From assembly GCF_028737205.1 (NCBI RefSeq), contig NZ_JAQZAL010000001.1, forward strand, positions 62,001 through 126,000: a stretch of 64,000 nucleotides of DNA. The letters run 5' to 3'. Position numbers and translations under genes: made by a program. How positions within the stretch are numbered: position 1 is the stretch's first letter; each line of letters starts with the position of its first letter. Of the stretch, positions 57,426-64,000 are shown one piece after another. The notes beneath the pieces were generated by a model that worked only from the letters and a program-made list of their open reading frames with translations, had not been told where the DNA came from and searched no databases. The DNA comes from Actinomycetospora lutea (GTDB lineage Bacteria > Actinomycetota > Actinomycetes > Mycobacteriales > Pseudonocardiaceae).

Positions 57426-60400
57426 GTGGAGAACCGCCGGAAGGGCGAAGGCCTCTACGACCCTGCGTACGAGCACGACGCCTGCGGCGTCGCGTTCGTC
57501 GCCGACATCGCCGGGCGCCGTGACCACCGCACCGTGAGCCGCGGCCTGACCGCGCTGCTCAACCTCGAGCACCGCGGCGCCCGCGGTGCCGAGCCGGAGA
57601 CCGGCGACGGCGCCGGCATCCTCCTGCAGGTCCCGGACGGCCTCTACCGGCCGCTCCTGGCCGAGGCCGGGGTCGAGCTGCCCGAGGCCGGCCGCTACGC
57701 CGTCGGCAACGGCTTCCTGCCCGTGGACACCGACCCGGCCGCGGTCGAGGAGATCGTCGCGCGCGTCGCCGCGGAGGAGGGCCTCGAGGTCCTGGCCTGG
57801 CGCGAGCTGCCCGTCGACCCCGACGGCGCCGGCATCGGCCACACCGCCCGCGCGGTCATGCCGCGCTTCCGCCAGCTCTTCCTGGGGCTGCCGCCGGAGG
57901 TCGACCACGTCGTCGACACGCCGAACGCGGGGGACGACGACGCGGGCGTCGTCATGACCCTCGAGCGCCGTGCCTTCGCGGCGCGCAAGCGGATCGAGCA
58001 CGAGACGCGCGCGGCGGGCGTCGAGACCTACTTCCCGTCCCTGTCCGGGCGCACCGTCGTCTACAAGGGGATGCTCGCCGAGGAGCAGGTCGAGCCCTTC
58101 TTCGCCGACCTCTCCGACGAGCGCACCACCAGCTCGATCGCGCTGGTGCACAGCCGCTTCTCCACCAACACGTTCCCGGCGTGGAGCCTCGCGCACCCGT
58201 ACCGCTACCTCGCCCACAACGGCGAGATCAACACGTTGCGCGGCAACCGGAACTGGATGGCCGCGCGCGAGTCGATGCTCGCCACTGAAGCGTTCGGCAG
58301 CAACACTCGAGCCGAGCTCGACCGGCTGTTCCCGATCGTCACCCCCGACGCCAGCGACTCGGCGACGTTCGACGAGGTGCTCGAGCTGCTGCACCTCGGC
58401 GGGCGCACGCTGCCGCACGCGGTGCTGATGATGATCCCGGAGGCGTGGGAGAACCACACCGAGATGGACCCGGCCCGCCGGGCCTTCTACCGGTACCACT
58501 CCACGCTGATGGAGGCCTGGGACGGCCCGGCGCTCGCGGCGTTCACCGACGGCTCGGTGATCGGTGCGGTGCTCGACCGCAACGGCCTGCGCCCCGCCCG
58601 CTACTGGGTCACCGAGGACGGCCTGGTCGTGCTCGGCTCCGAGGTCGGCGTCCTCGACATCGACCCCACCACGATCGTGCGCAAGGGCCGCCTCGAGCCC
58701 GGCCGCATGTTCCTGGTCGACACCGTCGGGCGGCGCATCGTCGACGACGACGAGATCAAGGGCGAGCTGGCCGCCGAGCACCCCTACGACGAGTGGCTGC
58801 ACGCCGGGATGGTCGAGCTCGCCGACCTGCCGGTGCGCGAGCGCATCCCGTTCAAGCACGAGACGCTGGTGCGCCGCCAGCAGACCTTCGGCTACACCGG
58901 CGAGGAGGTCTCGCTGCTGCTGCGCCCGATGGCGACGACCGGCGCTGAGGCCACCGGGTCGATGGGCAACGACGCGCCGCTCGCGCCGTTCTCCTCGCGC
59001 AGCCGTGTGCTGTTCGACTACTTCGTGCAGCTGTTCGCGCAGGTCACCAACCCGCCGCTGGACGCCTACCGCGAGGAGCTCGTCACCTCGCTGCAGGTGC
59101 ACCTGGGCTCGGAGACCAATCTGCTCGACGCCTCGCCGGCCTCGTGCCGCCGCGTCGTGCTCCCGCTGCCGGTGCTCGACGACGACGAGCTCGCCCAGCT
59201 CGTCGGGATCAACGACGACGGCGACATGCCCGGCTTCGCGCCCTACGTGATCTCGGGGCTGTACCACCACGCCGGGGGCGGCGAGGCGCTGAGCAGCCGG
59301 CTCGCGGAGATCCGCGACGAGGTCTCGACGGCCGTCGCCGACGGCGCCCGCATCATCATCCTGTCCGATCGCGACTCCGACGCCGAGCACGCGCCGATCC
59401 CGTCGCTGCTGCTCACCGGCGCGGTGCACCACCACCTCGTGCGCGAGAAGACCCGTACCCGCGTCGACCTCGTCGTCGAGGCCGGCGACGTCCGCGAGAC
59501 CCACCACGTCTCGCTGCTGCTGGGCTACGGCGCGAGCGCGGTGAACCCGTACCTCGCGCTCGACACCGTCGACGACCTCATCGACCGCGGCGTCATCACC
59601 GGCGTCACCGCGGGCACCGCGACGCGCAACGTCGTCGAGGCGCTGGCCAAGGGCGTCCGCAAGGTCATGAGCAAGATGGGCATCTCGACGGTCGCGTCCT
59701 ACATGGGCGCCCAGGTGTTCGAGGCCATCGGCCTGGGCACCGAGGTCGTCGACGAGTGCTTCGCCGGCACCACCTCGCGGCTCGGCGGCGTGGGCTACGA
59801 CGTCCTCGCCGAGGAGGTCGGCCTGCGCCACCGCCAGGCCTGGCCGGCCGACGGCGTGAAGCCCGACCACCGCGAGCTCGCGGTCGGCGGCGAGTACCAG
59901 TGGCGCCGCGAGGGCGAGCTGCACGTCTTCAACCCGCACACGGTGTTCAAGCTGCAGCACTCCACCCGCACCCAGAACTACGACACGTTCAAGGAGTACA
60001 CGCGGGCGGTCGACGAGCAGAGCTCGGCGCTGCTGACGCTGCGCGGCCTGTTCGGGTTCAAGGACTCCGAGCGCACCCCGGTCCCGATCGACGAGGTCGA
60101 GCCGGTCTCCGAGATCGTCAAGCGGTTCAACACCGGCGCCATCTCCTACGGGTCGATCTCGCAGGAGATGCACGAGGTGCTGGCCATCGCCATGAACCGC
60201 CTCGGCGGGCGCTCCAACACCGGCGAGGGCGGCGAGGACCCCGACCGCTTCACCCGTGACGCCGGGGGCGACTCGCGGCGCTCGGCGGTCAAGCAGGTCG
60301 CGTCCGGGCGCTTCGGGGTGACCAGCGAGTACCTCGTCAACTCCGACGACATCCAGATCAAGATCGCGCAGGGCGCCAAGCCCGGCGAGGGCGGGCAGCT

Positions 60401-62042
60401 GCCCGGTCACAAGGTCTACCCGTGGATCGCGAAGACGCGGTACTCCACGCCCGGGGTCGGCCTCATCTCGCCGCCGCCGCACCACGACATCTACTCGATC
60501 GAGGACATCGCCCAGCTCATCCACGACCTCAAGAACGCCAACCCGCGGGCGCGCGTGCACGTCAAGCTCGTGTCGCAGGTCGGGGTGGGCACGGTCGCGG
60601 CGGGCGTGGCGAAGGCGCACGCCGACGTCGTCCTGATCTCCGGGCACGACGGCGGCACCGGTGCCTCGCCGCTGAGCTCGATCAAGCACGCCGGCGGCCC
60701 CTGGGAGCTCGGCCTCGCCGAGACCCAGCAGACGCTGCTGGCCAACGGCCTGCGCGACCGGATCGTCGTGCAGACCGACGGCCAGCTCAAGACCGGCCGC
60801 GACGTCGTCATCGCCGCCCTGCTGGGCGCCGAGGAGTTCGGCTTCGCGACCGCGCCGCTGGTCGTCAGCGGCTGCATCATGATGCGCGTCTGTCACCTCG
60901 ACACCTGTCCGGTCGGCGTCGCCACCCAGAACCCCGTGCTGCGCCAGAAGTTCGACGGCAAGGCCGAGTACGTCGTCGCGTTCATGGAGTTCGTCGCCCA
61001 GGAGGTGCGCGAGCACCTCGCGGCGCTGGGCTTCCGGTCGATCGAGGAGGCCATCGGGCACACCGAGGTCCTCGACACCCGCGCCGCCGAGTCGCACTGG
61101 AAGGCCGAGGGCCTCGACCTCTCCCCGGTCCTGCACCGCCCCGACCCGCCGGAGAACTTCGCCGGCCAGGCGCTGCACCAGACGAAGCCGCAGGACCACG
61201 GCCTGGAGAAGGCCCTGGACCACACGCTGATCCAGCTCGCCGAGGGCGCCATCGCCGACGGCACCCCGGTGCGCCTCGAGCTGCCGGTGCGCAACGTCAA
61301 CCGCACCGTCGGCACGATGCTGGGCTCCGAGGTGACGCGGCGCTGGGGCGGCAAGGGCCTGCCCGACGACACCATCGACATCACGTTCACCGGCTCCGGC
61401 GGCCAGTCGTTCGGCGCCTTCCTGCCGCACGGCGTGACCATGCGGCTCATCGGCGACACCAACGACTACTTCGGCAAGGGCCTCTCGGGCGGGCGGCTCT
61501 CGGTGCGCCCGCACCCGCAGGCCCCGTTCGTCGCCGAGCAGAACATCGTGGCCGGCAACGTCATCCTCTACGGCGCGACCGCCGGCGAGGTGTTCCTGCG
61601 CGGCAAGGTCGGCGAGCGCTTCTGCGTCCGCAACTCCGGCGCGCTGGCGGTCGTCGAGGGCGTCGGCGACCACGGCTGCGAGTACATGACCGGCGGCCGC
61701 GCGGTGATCCTCGGCCCGACCGGCCGCAACTTCGCCGCGGGCATGTCCGGCGGGGTGGCCTACGTGCTCGACCTGCAGGAGAGCCGGGTCAACCACCAGA
61801 TGGTCGAGCTCGAGGTCGTCGGCCCCGACGACGTCGAGGAGCTGCGCTCCTTCGTCGAGCTCCACTACGCGGCCACCGACTCGGCCGTGGCGCACGACCT
61901 GCTCACCGACTGGGAGTCCGCCCTGCCGCGGTTCACCAAGGTGATGCCCACCGACTTCAAGCGGGTGCTGCAGGCGACCGCCGACGCCGAGCGCAACGGC
62001 CGCGACGTCAACGAAGCGATCATGGAGGCCGCTCGTGGCTGA
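57426..62042 (+). CDS. gltB: Glutamate synthase (NADPH) large subunit
   Basis: A 1538-residue large subunit of glutamate synthase, which transfers glutamine amide nitrogen to 2-oxoglutarate. The class II glutaminase nucleophile is C20 ([10 protein letters not shown]), exposed by removal of a 19-residue leader. The FMN-binding and synthase domain contains the 3Fe-4S ligands around residues 1150-1161 ([17 protein letters not shown], spacing C-X5-C-X4-C) and [19 protein letters not shown]. The C-terminal beta-helix has [19 protein letters not shown]. The GTG follows CGGAGG at six bases. Its end overlaps gltD by 8 bp. Confidence 0.97.
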   Translation: MENRRKGEGLYDPAYEHDACGVAFVADIAGRRDHRTVSRGLTALLNLEHRGARGAEPETGDGAGILLQVPDGLYRPLLAEAGVELPEAGRYAVGNGFLPVDTDPAAVEEIVARVAAEEGLEVLAWRELPVDPDGAGIGHTARAVMPRFRQLFLGLPPEVDHVVDTPNAGDDDAGVVMTLERRAFAARKRIEHETRAAGVETYFPSLSGRTVVYKGMLAEEQVEPFFADLSDERTTSSIALVHSRFSTNTFPAWSLAHPYRYLAHNGEINTLRGNRNWMAARESMLATEAFGSNTRAELDRLFPIVTPDASDSATFDEVLELLHLGGRTLPHAVLMMIPEAWENHTEMDPARRAFYRYHSTLMEAWDGPALAAFTDGSVIGAVLDRNGLRPARYWVTEDGLVVLGSEVGVLDIDPTTIVRKGRLEPGRMFLVDTVGRRIVDDDEIKGELAAEHPYDEWLHAGMVELADLPVRERIPFKHETLVRRQQTFGYTGEEVSLLLRPMATTGAEATGSMGNDAPLAPFSSRSRVLFDYFVQLFAQVTNPPLDAYREELVTSLQVHLGSETNLLDASPASCRRVVLPLPVLDDDELAQLVGINDDGDMPGFAPYVISGLYHHAGGGEALSSRLAEIRDEVSTAVADGARIIILSDRDSDAEHAPIPSLLLTGAVHHHLVREKTRTRVDLVVEAGDVRETHHVSLLLGYGASAVNPYLALDTVDDLIDRGVITGVTAGTATRNVVEALAKGVRKVMSKMGISTVASYMGAQVFEAIGLGTEVVDECFAGTTSRLGGVGYDVLAEEVGLRHRQAWPADGVKPDHRELAVGGEYQWRREGELHVFNPHTVFKLQHSTRTQNYDTFKEYTRAVDEQSSALLTLRGLFGFKDSERTPVPIDEVEPVSEIVKRFNTGAISYGSISQEMHEVLAIAMNRLGGRSNTGEGGEDPDRFTRDAGGDSRRSAVKQVASGRFGVTSEYLVNSDDIQIKIAQGAKPGEGGQLPGHKVYPWIAKTRYSTPGVGLISPPPHHDIYSIEDIAQLIHDLKNANPRARVHVKLVSQVGVGTVAAGVAKAHADVVLISGHDGGTGASPLSSIKHAGGPWELGLAETQQTLLANGLRDRIVVQTDGQLKTGRDVVIAALLGAEEFGFATAPLVVSGCIMMRVCHLDTCPVGVATQNPVLRQKFDGKAEYVVAFMEFVAQEVREHLAALGFRSIEEAIGHTEVLDTRAAESHWKAEGLDLSPVLHRPDPPENFAGQALHQTKPQDHGLEKALDHTLIQLAEGAIADGTPVRLELPVRNVNRTVGTMLGSEVTRRWGGKGLPDDTIDITFTGSGGQSFGAFLPHGVTMRLIGDTNDYFGKGLSGGRLSVRPHPQAPFVAEQNIVAGNVILYGATAGEVFLRGKVGERFCVRNSGALAVVEGVGDHGCEYMTGGRAVILGPTGRNFAAGMSGGVAYVLDLQESRVNHQMVELEVVGPDDVEELRSFVELHYAATDSAVAHDLLTDWESALPRFTKVMPTDFKRVLQATADAERNGRDVNEAIMEAARG

Positions 62043-63498
62043 CCCCCGTGGATTCATGACCACCGGCCGGGAGCTCCCGCGGCGCCGGCCCGTCGACATC
62101 CGCATCCGTGACTGGCACGAGGTCTACGAGGAGTTCAACCCGGCCACGCTGCGCAAGCAGGCCGGGCGCTGCATGGACTGCGGCATCCCGTTCTGCCACC
62201 AGGGCTGCCCGCTCGGGAACATGATCCCCGAGTGGAACGACCTGGTCTGGCGCGACGACTGGGCCGAGGCCATCGAGCGCCTGCACGCGACCAACAACTT
62301 CCCGGAGTTCACCGGGACGCTGTGCCCGGCGCCCTGCGAGGCCGCCTGCGTGCTCGGGATCAACTCGGACCCGGTGACGATCAAGCAGGTCGAGATCGAG
62401 ATCATCGACCGCGCCTGGGACGAGGGCTTCGTGCGACCCGAGCTCCCCGAGTCGAAGACCGGCAGGTCGGTCGCGGTCGTCGGCTCCGGGCCCGCGGGCC
62501 TCGCGGCCGCCCAGCAGCTCACGCGCGCCGGGCACGACGTCACCGTGTACGAGCGCGCCGACCGCATCGGCGGGCTCCTGCGCTACGGCATCCCCGAGTT
62601 CAAGATGGAGAAGAAGCGCCTCGACCGCCGTCTCGAGCAGATGGTGGCCGAGGGGACCCGCTTCTTCGCGGGCGTCGAGGTCGGCGGCCCGGCCGACACC
62701 GACCTCTCGATCGAGAAGCTGCGCGCCGAGCACGACGCCGTCGTCCTCGCGGTCGGCGCCACGGCCTGGCGCGACCTCCCGATCACCGGCCGCGAGCTGG
62801 AGGGCATCCACCAGGCGATGGAGTACCTGCCGCCGTCGAACAAGGTGCAGCAGGGCGACTACGAGCGCTCCGTCATCGACGTCGAGGGCAAGGACGTCGT
62901 CGTGATCGGCGGCGGCGACACCGGCGCCGACTGCGTCGGGACCGCCCACCGGCAGGGTGCGAAGTCGGTGACCCAGCTCGAGATCATGCCGATCCCGCCG
63001 GCGGAGCGCCCGGGCACCAACCCCTGGCCGACCTATCCGATGATCTTCCGCATCTCCTCGGCCCACGAGGAGGGCGGCGAGCGGCTGTTCTCGGTCAACA
63101 CCGACGAGTTCCTCGGCGACGAGCACGGCCGGCTGCGCGCGCTGCGCCTGGTCGACGTCGAGCGCGTCGACGGGAAGTTCGTGCCGGTGGAAGGCAGCGA
63201 GCGGGAGATCCCGGCCGACTTCGTCTTCCTCGCGATGGGCTTCCTCGGCCCGCAGAAGGAGGGCCTGCTCGACAGCCTCGGCGTCGAGTACGACGACCGC
63301 GGCAACGTGAGGCGCGGCGACGACTACCAGAGCTCGGTGCCCGGCGTCTTCGCCGCCGGCGACGCCGGGCGCGGGCAGTCGCTGATCGTCTGGGCGATCG
63401 CCGAGGGCCGCTCGGCCGCCGCCGGCGTCGACGCGTTCCTCACCGGCCGCGACGTCCTCCCGCGCCCGATCAACCCGACCGACCGCGCGCTGGCCTGA
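62035..63498 (+). CDS. gltD: Glutamate synthase (NADPH) small subunit
   Basis: A 487-residue small subunit that passes electrons from NADPH via FAD to GltB. Two 4Fe-4S sets are in [18 protein letters not shown] and [17 protein letters not shown] binds at [25 protein letters not shown] at [20 protein letters not shown], and the C-terminal FAD loop is [20 protein letters not shown]. The GTG start lies within the last codons of gltB, so the two subunits are made together. Confidence 0.97.
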   Translation: MADPRGFMTTGRELPRRRPVDIRIRDWHEVYEEFNPATLRKQAGRCMDCGIPFCHQGCPLGNMIPEWNDLVWRDDWAEAIERLHATNNFPEFTGTLCPAPCEAACVLGINSDPVTIKQVEIEIIDRAWDEGFVRPELPESKTGRSVAVVGSGPAGLAAAQQLTRAGHDVTVYERADRIGGLLRYGIPEFKMEKKRLDRRLEQMVAEGTRFFAGVEVGGPADTDLSIEKLRAEHDAVVLAVGATAWRDLPITGRELEGIHQAMEYLPPSNKVQQGDYERSVIDVEGKDVVVIGGGDTGADCVGTAHRQGAKSVTQLEIMPIPPAERPGTNPWPTYPMIFRISSAHEEGGERLFSVNTDEFLGDEHGRLRALRLVDVERVDGKFVPVEGSEREIPADFVFLAMGFLGPQKEGLLDSLGVEYDDRGNVRRGDDYQSSVPGVFAAGDAGRGQSLIVWAIAEGRSAAAGVDAFLTGRDVLPRPINPTDRALA

Positions 63499-63562
63499 CG
63501 CGGCTCCACCGGACGAACGACCGCGCGGGCGGGCGTACCGGTCCGTTTCGGCGGCGGAGCGC

Positions 63563-64000
63563 TCAGGCGACGAGCGCGAGGGCCGGGCGCGCCGCCGCGG
63601 GGCGGACCGGGAGGGCGGATAGGGCGGATGCCGCCCGCCGCGTGCGCCGCGGGGTCGCCGGGCGGGCGAGGCCGGCGATGCGGGTGACGACGCCGGCGTC
63701 GCGCAGCAGGCCGCAGTGCCCGACGCCGTCGACGACGACCGGCTCGGTGCCAGTGAGCGCCGCGGCCTCGGTCGCGACGACGACGTCGGCGCGGGAGGCC
63801 AGGGCGGTCCAGGGGGTGCCGGCGGTCGCGGGGACGGTCGCGAGCGCGCGCAGGACCGGGGAGCCGGCGCGCAGGTCGCGGACCGCGCCGACCGGGAACA
63901 GGTGGGCCCAGCGGGTGCCGCGCAGCGGGGCGGCGACGGTGACGACGCGGGTGACGACGCCGGCGAGGCGCCCGTCGGCCAGGCTCGCGGCCACGATGAC
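63563..64000 (-). CDS. Lipase/esterase-like protein, 5' end outside window
   Basis: The C-terminal part (about 145 residues) of an alpha/beta-hydrolase of the secreted triacylglycerol-lipase type: VVTRVVTVAAPLRGTRWAHLFP matches the strand after the nucleophile helix (V-T-x-x-x-P-x-R-G-T), TPWTALASRADVVV gives the Asp, and VDGVGHCGLLRD gives the catalytic His. The nucleophile and N-terminus lie beyond the right edge. The C-terminal 35 residues are Ala/Arg/Pro-rich. Confidence 0.75.
   Translation of the reverse strand, partial: VIVAASLADGRLAGVVTRVVTVAAPLRGTRWAHLFPVGAVRDLRAGSPVLRALATVPATAGTPWTALASRADVVVATEAAALTGTEPVVVDGVGHCGLLRDAGVVTRIAGLARPATPRRTRRAASALSALPVRPAAARPALALVA

Noticed and set aside
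56553-62105. An 1850-codon open frame on the minus strand opposite gltB
   Set aside because: It is the antisense shadow of gltB/gltD in GC-rich DNA: translation is Val/Arg/His/Gly-rich with no family motif, while the plus strand has complete GltB and GltD.
1-64000. tRNA, rRNA and mobile elements
   Set aside because: I saw no T-loop plus acceptor pattern, no rRNA-like block, and no transposase, integrase or flanking inverted-repeat pair. A covariance-model search would be needed to exclude tRNAs fully.

Overview
The window is 64 kb of very GC-rich DNA with actinobacterial coding habits: many GTG starts, frequent ATGA/GTGA stop-start overlaps and strong GC bias at third codon positions. Gene content (coproheme decarboxylase of the actinobacterial type, an F420/LLM oxidoreductase, a DDN-type deazaflavin enzyme, a DUF574 methyltransferase, a SARP regulator, split NHEJ ligase parts and Asp23/DUF2273/DUF6286 genes) suggests a Pseudonocardiaceae-like actinomycete (Pseudonocardia or Actinomycetospora type). 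This placement is inference. No tRNA, rRNA, CRISPR array, IS element or phage module was recognised. It looks like chromosome with an accessory flavour.

Layout. 0-11 kb: mixed housekeeping and redox genes (DUF2252, chdC, msrB, an OhrR-like MarR, an NHEJ polymerase, an LLM oxidoreductase, a BLUF photoreceptor with a readable promoter, a DDN-family enzyme). 10.6-12.4 kb: a ScbR-like TetR gene broken by a frameshift, then a DUF574 methyltransferase preceded by a 12-G homopolymer. 12.3-20 kb: a catabolic island with two paralogous acyl-CoA-dehydrogenase-fold flavoproteins carrying Asp where the catalytic Glu normally sits. They flank an NsrR-like Rrf2 regulator and are accompanied by a GAF/LytTR regulator, an ATC-hydrolase-family protein and two Rieske proteins. 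19-23.7 kb: an IclR regulator, a VanB-type reductase, a P450, a TetR and a SARP. 24-27.5 kb: manganese catalase, an apparent NRAMP remnant, a PASTA protein and a serine hydrolase. 29.4-32.5 kb: a phosphoribosyltransferase-TRSP-StiP fusion coupled to a HAD phosphatase, as in tellurite-resistance-associated biosynthetic loci.

34-44 kb: a two-armed polyol or sugar catabolic cluster around a DeoR repressor. The left arm has an MFS polyol permease, an FGGY kinase and a histidine phosphatase. The right arm has a HAD phosphatase, a DhaK-DhaL kinase, RpiB, a 2-hydroxyacid dehydrogenase and a second FGGY kinase. Both arms carry the same AT-rich operator. 44-45.3 kb: an ECF sigma factor and a zinc-finger anti-sigma factor fused to an Asp23 domain. 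45.8-51.4 kb: TrmO, a TetR, an RsbW-like kinase, a conventional acyl-CoA dehydrogenase with an SDR, and a degenerate TAP-like lipoprotein. 51.5-52.6 kb: an ATP-dependent ligase. 52.6-55.6 kb: a seven-gene Asp23 envelope-stress operon including a J-domain-like small protein. 55.7-57 kb: a RibD-like reductase and a duplicated-DUF3072 protein with a perfect LexA box upstream. 57.4-63.5 kb: gltB-gltD. The right edge cuts a lipase-like gene.

A recurring oddity is a set of short GC-rich tandem repeats, mostly of 12-bp period, at six loci. Two intergenic arrays share nearly the same unit.
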